Below, in pieces: positions 33,111-44,897 of a DNA stretch of 64,000 nt. Numbering within the stretch: position 1 is the first letter of the stretch; the number at the start of each line of letters is the position of its first letter. Under the pieces are notes generated by a model. It did not search any database, was not told the DNA's origin, and was given only the letters and a program-made list of their open reading frames with translations. The DNA comes from Zarea fungicola (taxonomy: Eukaryota; Ascomycota; Sordariomycetes; Hypocreales; Cordycipitaceae), in NCBI GenBank assembly GCA_900169235.1, contig FWCC01000472.1, positions 38,205-102,204 on the forward strand, in the 5' to 3' direction. A program made the position numbers and the translations under genes.

Positions 33111-34150
33111 AGTATTACTTGTCTGTACGCAAGTGGGAGCTTGGGGTACACGCAGTTCAAAAAGACGGTCGTGGCCTACCTGGCTGTGGTAACAGGTCGG
33201 CGATTAATCAGGTACAACGAATAGTGACGCCTATAAAATGGCTTTTCTTTGTTTGCCCAAGTGCTACTTGAGCCGGTACTATAGTTACTGTTCAGGGAGC
33301 CCAGAGGGCATGAAGCTGCTACATTATATTTATTACCCATGATTTATCAAGACAGTTCTAAACTCCCCCTAATGGTAGTTCATGTTGGCATTTCGGGTAA
33401 CTAAGGGATTAGATTTTTTTAAAAATTTAAATTTAAATTGACTTTTATTTTATTTATTTTTGAAACGTGATTTGCTTTTGCCTCTTGCTTAGTCTGCATG
33501 GTTACACTGCAGCTCAGCTGTTGCCCGCTGTTCCTGGTGTGTCCCGCAGATCAATCAACCCCCGCCACGTCGCCGTGCCGCCGCCTCCCCTTGGCTTGCT
33601 GATGGCTGCTTGTCACTGATGTCCCACGTTGTACGGAGTAGAGTAAGTACATTCCCATTTACAGTCCCGCTATCCGCTTGCTGGCTGCTTGTCACTGATC
33701 GCCCACATTGTACAGTAGTGTAACTACCCAGTAGGCTGTACTAGTACTCCATACGGAGTACTTTGTGTCCATTTGCTTGCCATGCACCCACACGCGTCCG
33801 CTTGCTTGCCGCCGCACCACACCAGTGACCCCCCCAACTCATATGCTCAAAAGTTTGCTCTCCGCCTTCTTGTTTCACGGCTTTCTTCCCTTTGTGCAAC
33901 AAACATTTTGTCCTTGTCATTCTATTTAAAATCAACTAATATTCCCAGCATTGGCAGGCGTTCTTTTCTTTTCTTTCGTTTTTGCCGTTGTTCTGTTACC
34001 ATATTCTGCTGCGTGGGTCCCATCCCTGTCCTTCCTCTGAGTACGAAAAAAGAAACCGTTCAATCGTTGGTATCGACAAATCTGCAGTACACACATAAAA
34101 TCGCTTCACTCGTACCATATATCTATTCTACGTCGACTCGTTGTTGAAAA
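33111..34150. other. Intergenic with direct repeat and ACGGAGTA elements
   Basis: No gene seen. AT-only tract at 33415-33462. A 31-bp imperfect direct repeat is listed separately. ACGGAGTA elements occur at 33633-33640 and 33753-33760. Confidence 0.5.
33604..33713. repeat. Imperfect direct repeat, 31 bp, offset 79 bp
   Basis: Copies at 33604-33634 and 33683-33713 both read GGCTGCTTGTCACTGAT, three variable bases, CCAC, one variable base, TTGTAC. Both are preceded by CTTGCT-like sequence. Too short and isolated for a mobile element; a local duplication. Confidence 0.7.
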
Positions 34151-35389
34151 ATGCCGGCAAGGAGTCTGCCCAGTGGCCTGTCGCCGCTCGTCCCCATGCC
34201 ATGGATTGCTGTCCGGCAATGGCTCGATGAGGCTGAGAACCTTCATCGCGACTCTGGCGGATCCACGGCGCATCTCTCACACGTACAGCTGCTTGCCCTC
34301 TCGCAGTTTGTCACATTTATAGAGCAGCCTGTCCTGCCGAAAGAGGACTATGTTAGCAAGCTTCTACGTAGGTTCCTTTGCTCGCTTTCCTCCCCCCTCT
34401 TTTGTCAACTCTTGTCTTGATCATCTCGCACATGCTCATGTTGCATATTCCACTGCAGAATTCACACAATTAAAACGACTCGGTGTGCCGAATTTTGCAA
34501 CAGAAGCCCCCGTCGAAGTCCCTGTCCAGGGCGCCTTTCAGCTGCGATGGCATTGTCGCTGTGTGCTGCCCTGGTGCAATGAGTCCTTTCCGCAGACGAG
34601 AAACGGCCAGGCAGCGGTGTTATTTGCCAATAAAAAGGTACCATGACCTTGACACTCATCCTTCTTTCGTTTTTTTTAACCATTGGGGAAGACCCGGTCT
34701 CGGCTAATATGTATGGTTTCCCCGTCCGATAGGATGCAAAGCAATGGGCTGCCATGGAGGCTCTGGCGTTTTTGACGAATCCCAACGCCGGCGTCATGGA
34801 TATCGACCTTCCTCCCACACCACAACCAACGCCGCCGCTACACAGGCAAGTGCAGATCGAGGAGCAGCAGCAGCAGCCCTACCACGTACAAGAGGCACCC
34901 GCCACACAGGTACCACCAGCCACCAGCGCAAAGACAACCTCTTCACCAAAAGCATCCAAGGACGGCCAACGACCCAAACGGCATCTTGAAGCGTCTGTCA
35001 CGCGCGACCAGCCCCGTCGCAAGAGCCGCTCTCCCGTAAAGAGCCCGTCCTCCTCTTCCCCATCAGACGAGCCCACGCCGCGCCGCAGCAGTCCCAAGAC
35101 TGAGACGGCCGCCGACCAGGGCCACCTCTTTGACGCCATTGCCCGGCTCGCCGGCCGTCTCGGCATCGCGCAGCCCCAGTACCGCCTTGAGCAGGACCCA
35201 GACAGGCCAAACTTCTTTCGGGGCTGCGCCGAGTTTTCCGTCGCGTCTAGAGTGCCCGACGGCATCGCGGTGGTGGACAATGTGCTCGGGAAACGGCAGG
35301 CACGCATCCAGATTGCGGAAAAGGTCATGGACTGGATGGTCAGGGAGGAGGCAACGCGACAGGCCATGGTGAGTGAGATTTTGGCGTGA
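34151..35389 (+). CDS. Protein with two dsRBD-like domains
   Basis: 350 aa. Exons: 34151-34367, 34459-34637, 34733-35389; phases close (first junction makes Gln). The first dsRNA-binding-like fold (about residues 73-145) ends in the helix KKDAKQWAAMEALAFL, matching the conserved dsRBD terminal KKxAKxxAAxxAL. The second (about 265-345) reads HLFDAIARLAGRLGIAQPQY, a beta-hairpin including FFRGCAEFSV, and a final helix IQIAEKVMDWMVREE. A disordered Ser/Pro/Lys-rich linker (KASKDGQRPKRH, RRKSRSPVKSPSSSS) joins them. Both domains are divergent and the second lacks the basic KKxAK helix. It may bind structured RNA or serve as a protein-protein fold; the family name is unknown to me. Convergent with the tRNA phosphotransferase gene. 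Confidence 0.82.
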
Positions 35390-35667
35390 CGGGCGAATAA
35401 TAACGAGGAAAGGCGCTGTTGAAATTTGAATGTTCTAGGGATTTCTATTCAAGCATTTATTGCATTTATTTCATCATGTGATTTGATGTTCACGGCCAGG
35501 TTTGTAAATGTCTAGCGATCATGATATTTAGCATCAGCTGGGGGAAATGATTCAATGTTTCTGTATCTTATTTATTTTATTTTCCATGATTTATTTAGAT
35601 TTGGTATATGAAGCCGCCTTGCATTTCTGCCGAGTCCTGTTCTGTGAGCCCACGTCACCAACGACAC

Positions 35668-36668
35668 TCACCGTCCGCTTCCCCGGCCTCCTCCTCGTCC
35701 TCTCCCACCACCACCTCTTCCCCCTCTCGGTCCCTTTCCGTTCGGCACTGCTTTATTGATGCCCGCTGGTAAATCCGCCACCCGCACGCCATTCTCCCAC
35801 AGCACGCCCACGTCGTCCCGCCGGCCCTCGACGAGCTTGAAGAACCGCGCGCCCAGCACGCCGTGCTCGTCGCCCTCTGTCAGAATCACCCCGTTGTCGC
35901 TGAGCCACCACGCGATGCCCGCCTCCAGGCTCGCCTCGAGGTCAATCTCAATCAGGAGCTGCGCGTCCCTGCGCATGCCGCTCACGACGCCTTCCTCGGG
36001 CGTGCCCGACGAGCAGTGGATGTGGTTGCGGCCCATGACTTTCAGGCCGCCGGCCTCGACGATGGGTTCCCAAAAGGCGTAGTAGGTGCCGTGGACGACG
36101 CGCGCGGGGATGTTGCCCGCGGCGGCGCTGACGGGGACGAGCAGCGAGGCGGACTCGATCTTGATGGAGTGGCCCTGGTTGGCGCGGATGAGGTAGTCGC
36201 TCGCCGACGTTGACGATGGCAGTGATGCGCCATCGGCGGCGGCGGACTTTGGTTTCAGGGCGAAGCGCTGCTTTTCATTCGTGGCCACGACATCTTGGAC
36301 GTCGGCGAGGGTGACGCCCAGGGACTTGAGAGGACCCCATGCCAGCTTTATTTTCATGGCGCATTCTAGTTAGTCTTTGCATGGGATAGTGCGTGAAAAT
36401 TATGAAAAAGGATCAAGTTAGGAAAACGTACAACTTTATCAAGAGATGCGTAGCCTTCATCGTCGAGCTTTATACCTGCATTCTCGGCTTGGTGCCTCAA
36501 GAGCTTGGATAGGGCACGGGAGACGTCGCTGGATCGGCCGCCTCGCCCGCCGCCGCCGCGCCCGTGTCGTCCACCGCCTCTGCTCCGTCCACCCTGTCCC
36601 TCAACCTTGTTCAAGATTTTATCCTGCATGTCCATGCTGGCGCTGGCAATGGCCTGGTCGTCAGCCAT
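35668..36668 (-). CDS. TPT1: tRNA 2'-phosphotransferase (Tpt1/KptA)
   Basis: 304 aa. Exons on the minus strand: 36668-36432 and 36345-35668. It removes the 2'-phosphate left at the splice junction of tRNA after ligation, using NAD+ and releasing ADP-ribose-1'',2''-cyclic phosphate. Motifs: VSRALSKLLRHQAENAG, NEKQRFAL, RANQGHSI, GTYYAFWEPIVEAGGLKVMG then RNHIHCSSG, and SDNGVIL. The catalytic Arg-His-Arg-Arg set appears to be present (RH in KLLRH, RANQGH, RNHIH). The second exon begins at CTGGCATGG, giving SLDKVLAWGPLKSLG; the ATG at 36359 just upstream is intronic in this model. Both ends carry RGG/RG-rich tails (about residues 27-46 and 282-304), absent from yeast Tpt1. Confidence 0.93.
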
Positions 36669-38473
36669 GCTGGTGCGACGATGAAGTAGTATAGGGCGAG
36701 GTCTCTGCTGCGTAACGGCCAAAGAGAATGTCCTGCAGCGAGCGCTGTATATCGAGTATGCGTATGTAGTAGATTTTCTGGGTTTGAATCTGGTGAAGCC
36801 GTGGTAAAGTATCTTCATTTAAAGACTCGGCCGGGTGGTGACGGTAAGACCGAGTGAGAGGTTCCGGTTATGTGCCTTGCGAGGTTGACTGCCGGCCGAA
36901 AAATTAGTCACGCCGTGGTGGAGGCCCGATCGGGTTGGAGGCCGTATGGAATATCGGCGCAGACTGTCATTTCGGAGAGAAAATAAGGGAAATTATAAAC
37001 TCTCTATGAATTCAATTGACAGTTAGTGAGGTCATTCAGAAGTTTATGAAATAATGAAAGCTCACCTGTAGCTTGTCGTGGCCAGCTGCGCGACGCGTTC
37101 AAGCTAAATTTACATGGCAGCGCCTGAGCTAAGACAAGCGATACTACAAGTGATACCAGGCGGCCTGCTATACAAAGTCGAGAGATTCAATAAAGCCAAG
37201 ACGCATCAAGGTTGATTGACAAGCTCGTGTTTTATGTTGGAGCTGGAACCAGCCGCATGGAATTAAGGCTGGACCCAAAACCTGGACGACGCTGTGTTCT
37301 TGACATTGCTGGTGTAGGTTTTCGTTTTTGACCAGGTCGAGGTTACACTGATGCCAATACTGGCTTTAAGACCATCAGCGATGATATTCTAAATCCAGAT
37401 CGGCATTTTGAGCAACAATAATGTTGAATTGTACTGAACGGTCGACAAGTGAACGAAAGCCTGTTGTCGCTCAGGTAAATTGTCTGATTTGTTCCTGACT
37501 GTCGCTAGCACCGCTCAATACATACATTGCTCTTCAGAGAAATTGAGTTTACCATAACATTATTTGAAAGGGTCCGACAGAGTTCTCGAGTTGACAATCC
37601 ATTCTGTTCAATGGATTTCATGACATTCTCATGCGCGCGTCTTTCTCATGAACTAGATATCCTGCCCGGAGGACTCACGTTCGAGCTGAGGCCGACCGAG
37701 CTATTAGCAGCAGAGCCAACAGCGCAAGGGCTCTCTCAATCGCACTTTTTTTTTTACTGAGGAAAGAAATTAATGCATCTTTGACAATGTACTTCCTCTA
37801 GCACAATGCCCTACCCCCGCAGTGCATCTTGGTCGCTAAGAGATTGTCGGTCCGCAAACCCACGTTGATAAGGAGCCATTCAGTAACCCCCGCAGTGATA
37901 AATCATGAAACTGTCAAGTAAAGTGTTGGCGCGGCCATCAACTCCTGGCCCCATAGGGCTTACGTCAATACGAAGGTTTTTCTGCTATTTTTGTCCAGTA
38001 TACTATCACGTATGCAAAGCAAGATATAGTAGCGGAGCAATCCTGGGCGCCGCCGGCAACTGTCTTTTGTTGGCTCGGTTTGCTGTGCCGTATTCAACAG
38101 GCTAGCGCTTATGATTAGTTAATAAACGGTAGCAACTGTACATGATTAAGTGGATATCTAGTTATATGCAGTTCCCGAGAGGATGACGCTGTCTTATCTA
38201 TTGACTCTAAATGTTCTAGTGCTGTGGCGCTGCTGTTCATGCTATAAGCCCATGACTCAAGCTTCGTCGATGTGATTATCCCGGAGGGAAATAACTAGTT
38301 ATAGCGTCAAAGCTACTTCGGGGCTTCGGGACCACATATGTTCGGCAGTTGTTGCCATGAAACTAGACTAAAAACGATAAATAAGATGTTAAAATGCTTC
38401 ATGCTCAACCTTGCCTTGTACTCAATTTCCTCGTCTTGTTATTCGACATATCCATTGCGATTCGGTTGCAGCC
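36669..38473. other. Gene-free stretch, moderately AT-rich
   Basis: About 1.8 kb between Tpt1 and the methyltransferase. No supportable gene, terminal repeats or tRNA. It marks the change from housekeeping genes to the accessory-looking right half. Confidence 0.5.
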
Positions 38474-39365
38474 ATGAGCAAGTCACTAGAAAACGAACCG
38501 TCGGCTTTGGAGAGTAGCATCCCTGATGGAGTTGATACCCAGCGTCCATCGGTTGCGCGAATGGTATTTCCTCTACGCCGTTCTCATTGTCTTGGTTTTT
38601 GGCTTACAACAATTCATTCAGTACGACGTTTATCTCGGGGGCACACATCACTACAGCGCCGATAGAGAAGCCGTAGAGGCTGTCAAGGCAGCCTTGCCAG
38701 ATATTTTCGAAATTGTTGTTGAGGGACGGGCATTTCTTGGTCGCGTCATTCGCTTCATGTGCTCTCAAGGAGTAACCCAATTCATCGATATCGGATCCGG
38801 CCTGCCTAGTTCCGAGAACACACATCAAGTGGCACAGAAATACCAAACTCACGCAAAAGTAGTCTACGTTGACATTGACCCGGTTGCTGTTGCCCACGGC
38901 AAGTCCATTTTAGGCGACAACCCCGACACGGCCTTTATCTACGGAAGCGCTCTGGAAGTCAAGAAAATACTGGACGACGAGGAAACAAGGCGCCTGATTG
39001 ATTTCTCGAAGCCGGTTGGCATTGTAATGATGGGTTTGGTGCACTTTTTCTCTGTAGAGCAGAGTCGAAATCTCCTAGCTGAGCTGAAGCACAGTCTAGC
39101 TCCTGGAAGTCTGCTTGGTCTCACCCATGGCACGACCGACGGCCGGTCGCAAAAAGCTATTGACCAGACTCATGCTGCTTATGCCAAATCACCTACAAAG
39201 TTAATATTGAGACCTAAAACTTCTGTGGAGGAAATTTTGGAAGGATACACGAAGGTGGCACCTGGGCTTGTCATGGTGGACGGTTGGAGGATGGAATTGA
39301 CAGAACAGGGCAGGCCAAGTCCACCCAGCACACGTATTTGGTACGGTGTTGTTCTTCAGTTATAG
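38474..39365 (+). CDS. SAM-dependent methyltransferase, DUF574 (Methyltransf_19) type
   Basis: 277 aa in two exons: 38474-38563 and 38622-39365. The 58-nt intron (GTATTT...TTCAG) joins RPSVARM to YDVYLGGTHHYSADREAVEA, rebuilding the N-terminal signature RPS-x-AR-x-YD-x-x-LGG-x-x-x-x-x-ADR of the DUF574 SAM methyltransferases, known mainly from actinobacteria. A longer read-through from an ATG at 38526 would replace this signature with a hydrophobic stretch. Further motifs: RAFLGRVIRF, FIDIGSGLP (84-92, SAM-binding motif I), VVYVDIDPVAVAHGKSIL (motif II), and VGIVMMGLVHFF. Near the C-terminus is TRIWYGVVLQL. Substrate unknown. A bacterial origin followed by intron gain is inferred. The nearest neighbour is the NLR-like gene 975 bp downstream, same strand. 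Confidence 0.88.
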
Positions 39366-40340
39366 ATTTACGAGATGCAGGCCAACGGAAGAATAGACTC
39401 AATTCTAATAATTTCTGCAAATCTGTGATAGTATCCCTTCCTGGCACTTTTTTGTGAGTGTGCGTGTAATTTCACTCTCACTTCTAATGCTCTATGGCTA
39501 ATTTTTTACCTACTTGGTCGCAAATCTGTTAAACGGTCGCGGAAGTGCCCTTTGGTGCTTGGAGAATACAAGAGTTTTCATCATGGAATGACTATTGTGC
39601 CCATGCTTTCGGAAAGGCGATATCACGCATAAATGCTCCGAAATTGCAGCACGGCGTACGTAAGTTGTTGTCGAGATTGGTCTCGTTATCACAAAAGAGC
39701 GAAAGGTTGGATAAGAAGTTAACTATGAGATAGGTTGCTTGTTTTCAATAATAGCTACATTGCTTGCCGGAGGGCATAGCTGGATGGCGTTTCTTGCCGA
39801 CAAGCAGAGCTGAACTTCGATGTTGGGTTGTTCATTCCAGTTAGTTCACATATCTACCCACTAACAGATCTCTAATACTGGCACCGGCCGAGGTAAACCA
39901 AAACACAGTAACCTAAGCCAGTAATAAGAGAATTGCCAGATATAACAAAGTGACCGGAGATGAAAAATTCTGTAGAGATGGAAAAGTCTCTAGAGATGGT
40001 AAAATCATCATCAATGGGAAGATATGGACTAATTGGCTGAGAATCATGCTTGGTGAGTCGGCATTGCTGCATCACTTCAGAATGTGCGATTCTATTGGGC
40101 AGATACGGCGCCACGGGGTGCATGAGAGCGTGACAATTTCAAGCTAACCTGATATCGCCTGCCCCTCTCCGACGAGGCAGACAGCTTCTTAACTGAATTC
40201 TTAGTCAGTTCTTGTCTGGCCAATATATTATCCTCGCGCTGCCTTGCCTCCTTCGGTGCTTCCTTTTAGTGTCTAGGTATCGGTCACAGCGGGATCCCGT
40301 CCCTGCTCCACTGTGCCAAGTCGACCGCGCCCTGCTAATC
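39366..40340. other. Intergenic, contains short degenerate repeat
   Basis: No gene seen. At about 39951-40015 an imperfect 20-bp unit with the core TAGAGATGG recurs two to three times (variants gagatgaaaaa, gagatggaaaa, gagatggtaaa, caatgggaaga). Confidence 0.4.
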
Positions 40341-43300
40341 ATGGCCGAGCACATGTCGGCAGGATGGCAAGCCATCATTTGTTGCCTAGCTGGGACGATC
40401 TTCATTTGTCTCCGGCTCCGGGGAGCCGCATGTTCAAGGCCTACGCCGTCTGTATTGGACGACGCAGATCCACCTCCCCGCAAGGAGGTCTTCCTGACAG
40501 AGGTCACGCTTAGTAGAGATGAAATAAACACTGACATCGATATCATCGCTATCCATGGACTCGATACAACGTCACGGGACACTTGGACATGGAAGAACCC
40601 GCGAGACCCGACAAACAAAGACACAAGCGTCGACTGGTTGAAGCATCTCCTTCCATTAGAGTTGGACCGCGCTAGGATTTTCACCTGTGATTGGCCATCC
40701 GATATCTTCATGCCGTCAGATTCAGTCCCAATGAAAATCGAGGAGTACGCTCTGCTTCTACTTGAGGGCATCAAGAGATCTCTATTAGCAGGTAGCCCAA
40801 CCCAAAATCGACCCATTTTCTTCATCGCATCGTGTTTAGGCGGTCTCGTCTTAATAAGGGCCCTTGTGCACGCAAACGACAAAGTCAACGGGTACTATCG
40901 CCTGAGAATAGCTACTCGTGGTATTGTTTTCCTCGCTACTCCATTCCGGGGGACTTCGTTTCAGCATGTAGCCGTTTGGGCCCAAGCTGGTCTACAGGCT
41001 AAGGCTTGCTTCCGCGGTCAAGCGGTGAGTCGGCTGCTTGAAAGCGTCAAAGGATCGACTTTCCAACTCGAGGAAAGCGTCAACAAATTCACCCTACTAT
41101 GTCAAGAAAAATACAATCCTTGTGATGTCTTTACCTTCTATGAGCTGGGACTGACAAGTCTGCCACACAAAGTATTTCCTTGGCTGCCAGGTTGGCTCCA
41201 AAGGAAGCAGGTACGCGCCACGCCATCTCTCTCCAGGTTGTCGTCCAACTAACAACCCTAGTTGGTCGATAGATCATCCGCAACCCTTGATATCATCTCC
41301 AATCCGCTACCCCTCAATCGACCACATTCTCTGATGAACAAGTTCCAAAATTCTCAATGTCCAGATTACAGAAAGGTTGCAGATAAAATCCTAGATATGG
41401 TAGAGAACATTCGTGCCGGGACGCTACTAGAGCAAGCCGATAAGTTTATATGTGAGCAACACTACACAGCAGTAAGGCTTAAAATTGAGCGACTCTCGGG
41501 CGTGCGACTGGCTATGGGCCAGTGCTACATCAACCTAGCTCTCGTGGAACAATCTAGCCAAGAAGAATGCCGCACAGATGATGAGGCGGCCGCCTCGTCC
41601 CAATTTTCATTGTTGGCTCGACAGAAGGTTATGGCACGCAATAAGACCACACAAGTTGAGTTGGCAGCAATGTTCAATGAACGAATGGAAAACGATGATA
41701 GGTTAGTGAATCCACGAAGGATTTTAATTCGAGGACGTGCAGGGGTAGGCAAGACTACACTGTGCAAAAGGATAGTCCACGACTTCACACGCAACAAAGA
41801 CGCGGAGCTGCATCGTTTGTGGAGGAAACTATTTGACCGCATACTTTGGGTGCCTCTACGCAGACTAAAAATACAGCCTGTCGACGGATGGAGTTTCGAG
41901 AACCTGTTCTATCATGAATACTTCAAAAAGGCAGGGCTGGAGGAGAGCGGCCGACAGTTCGCCAAGGAATTGTGTCAAGCATTGCTTAATCCAGTTACAA
42001 ACAGGACTCTTTTCATCCTCGATGGTCTGGATGAAGTTTCTGGGGCGTGGACCACCGATGACTATAGAGCCGGATTTCTCACGGAGCTCTTAAATCAACC
42101 TGCTGTTATCGTTACATCCCGTCCCTCTGCAACACTCCCAGCTGGGGTTCATGCTATGGATCTGGAACTGGAAACTATTGGGTTCTATCCAGATCAGGTA
42201 CGTGACTACATTAGAACAACATTTACCGACATGGAGACGGTTGGCAAGGTCGAGTCGTTTCTTCAAGAGCACTGGCTCATCCAGGGTCTTGTTCGTATCC
42301 CAATCCAATTGGATGCACTCTGCTATACTTGGGATGAACTGGAACTCAAAAGCAAAAACATGCCGAAAGCCATGACTGAGATATATGGAGAGATTGAGCG
42401 GAAGCTGTGGAAGAAAGACGTATTGCGATTAAATAAGCGTTTCAAAGATTGCGCGTTAACAGACGCGGATATCAAGGACATGGGCAACGACATGCTCTAT
42501 AAGCTCGTCCAGGACGAGGTAGATTTTCTGGAATGCCTTGCGTTCAGTGGGCTGCATAATGATATAATCGACTTCTCTTCCGACCATCTTGACGAAGTAT
42601 TGAAGGTCTTCGGCTTCGAGCTCTTTCCCCAAAAGATCCTGCCAAATATTTCTTTCCTGCGAACTTCAGAAGCCTCACCAAACTACACTAACCGAAACTA
42701 CCACTTCATACACCTTACATTCCAAGAGTACTTTGCGGCGCGGTATTTTGTGCGGCAGTGGGGTCATATAGGACAACTTCATCTTATTTCACTGGGTAGC
42801 AAGGAGACAGAGGCAAAAGCATGGCACACTGAAGCGTTTCTTCAGAAACATAAGTATACAGCTCGGTATGACGTTTTTTGGCGCCTTGTTGCCGGCTTGC
42901 TTGACAAAGGCGGTCATGCAGCGAATTTCATGAGTGCAATTGAGGAAGAGCCGCTTGATATCTTAGGTCCTACGCATCAACGACTGGTCATGCATTGCTT
43001 AAGTGAAATATCAAGCGAATTGCCGATGCGGGAGATGCTAGAAAATAGGCTGAGCCAGTGGCTAGACTTTGAATGCAAATTCAATTACACTGCGCATCTG
43101 GCAAGAGAAGAGGAGTTTCCCGAGCAATCACTGAGACTTTCATCACTTGGAAGGGGTATTTCTGAGCCTGTCATGCGGAGTTTGCGCGATCGGGCCTCAA
43201 TTCCAGAAAGTATCCTGGAACTGTTGATGGCATACCTCGACGATGAGATGTCCTATTTACGAGAGGCTGCCTTCAAATCTCTCGTAAATTACGGAGCACT

Positions 43301-44897
43301 GCCTAAGGATAAGCTTCACGTCGTGATGAGGAAAGGGCTTGAAGAGTACAGCTTACGAGAATCTGCCCTCGTGGCACTCGAAACTTTGGAGCCATTTCCT
43401 AATGAGGTGCTTTCGACAATAGCAGCATGGGTTAACAACACGAGTAAAAGCGCGCAAATAGCCACCAATGAAGCTATACACGATCAAGGGCCATCATTTA
43501 GCAAGTCTTTGAAAGCCGGTACCAAACGAGTTAACAAAAAAGTCTCTCAGATGCGAACGAAAGCTATCGCAGCTCTAGGTGGGCAACCAAAACTGCCCAA
43601 TGATATACTTATGGCCATGGCATCATGGCTTAATGACGACCGCCATCATGTGAGGGCAGCTGCTATTCAAGCCCTTGGTAGACAGCCATCACTACCTGAA
43701 GACACACTTGTTGCCATAACTTCACGGATTCATGATACGGCTTCCAGTGTGAGGAAAGCAGCGATTATATCCCTTGGGAGACAACCATCACTGCCTGGAG
43801 ACACACTCATGGTCATAGCCTCACGACTCCATGATACGGCCTACCGTGTGAGAAAAGCAGCTATTGAATCCCTCGGCAGGCAGCCAACACTGCCTAATGA
43901 CATAATCATGGCCATAGCCTCACGGCTTAATGACGACGACTATCATGTGAGAAACGCAGCAACTGAATTCCTTGGTATACAGCCAACGCTACCTATCGAC
44001 ACACTTAGGTGCATAGCTTTGCGGCTAACCGATGAGGACCCCGGTGTGAAAATAGCAGCTATCAAGGTCATTAGTCGACAACCAACAATCCCCAGCGAGA
44101 TCATCAAACTCATGGAGGCGCGGCTCAACGACACACACTTGAACGTTCGAATGGCCGCTCTTCAGGCTCTTGGCAGACCACTAGCACTACCGAATGAGGT
44201 ACAGCTTAACAGTGAAGACCGGGAAGTGCGAGGTGCTGCCGTTCGAGCCCTTGGCAATCAGGCGATACTACCAAATAAGCTGCTCATTTCGATAGCAGAG
44301 CTACTCCATGATGACAGCCTCTCCGTACGAATTGCTGCCATCGAAGCCCTTTGGGGGCGGGCAAATCTCCCTGATGAGGCTATTATGGCCATAGCGACGT
44401 GTCTGGAAGACGATAACGAATGGATAAGAACTGCTGCAATAGACACCCTAGGGCGATGCCAGGGGCTACCTGAAGAATTGCTCATGGCAGTGCTTGCGCA
44501 GCTTAAGGACAAGCAATATTCTATCAGAAATATTACTCTACACGCCCTAGGTACACAGACGGCACTGCCTGACAGGGCGCTGATGGCAATAGCGGATTGC
44601 CTCAATGATGACCCTATGCTACAGCAGCGCGCTATTGACATCTTGATACACAAGCACAGCAAATTCTATCGTGGCTTGCTTACGGGGCCTTTAATTGCGT
44701 CTCTGTATAGATTTTTGCTTAAGCGGAGCTTTGCGGAGCATATAGTCTGGTATAATGATGGAGACAACAACTATATCAACCTGCCAGGTTGCGCTAAAGA
44801 GTTTTCTTTCAATAGTGAACGGAACGATTTCAGAGAATTGATAAACGGGGCGCGGCCGCCAGGCTATCCATTGGCCGGCAGAGGGAATTCTTCGTAA
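40341..44897 (+). CDS. NLR-like protein: alpha/beta-hydrolase-NACHT-HEAT repeats
   Basis: 1501 aa; exons 40341-41210 and 41262-44897 (51-nt intron, phase 0). First in-frame ATG is 40341. Order: hydrophobic segment (about 8-22); SesB-like alpha/beta-hydrolase domain (about 60-300) with AIHGLD (70-75), FIASCLGGLVL and ATPFRGTSF; linker with VDRSSATLD and LMNKF; NACHT NTPase with Walker A GRAGVGKTT (about 447-455) and Walker B LFILDGLDEVS (about 541-551), then HLTFQEYFAARYF; then a HEAT array, best preserved from about residue 1057 to 1414. The tail (about 1415-1501) is unassigned. This is the architecture of fungal NOD-like receptors thought to act in self/non-self recognition. At the usual nucleophile position there is Cys165 rather than Ser. 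No stop or frameshift; it appears intact. Confidence 0.9.
43560..44630 (+). repeat. HEAT-coding tandem repeat, 11 units of about 99 bp
   Basis: Eleven consecutive units of 33 codons carry the pattern AAI-x-x-LGRQP-x-LP-x-D-x-x-MAIASRL-x-D-x-x-x-x-VR. Units two to five are also close at DNA level (the GACAGCCATCACT... and CATGATACGG segments recur). The seventh unit (starting AALQALGRPLALP) is only 27 codons: six residues of the second helix are missing in frame. Older, more diverged units extend upstream to about 43200. Confidence 0.85.

Noticed and set aside
36359..36361. ATG just before Tpt1 exon 2 as the gene start
   Set aside because: It would lose the VSRALSKLLRH motif; the CTG acceptor joins the two exons in frame.
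38526..39365. Methyltransferase start at ATG 38526 with a membrane helix
   Set aside because: This reading runs through a 58-nt intron. Splicing 38563 to 38622 from ATG 38474 restores the family N-terminal signature, so the apparent helix is intronic.
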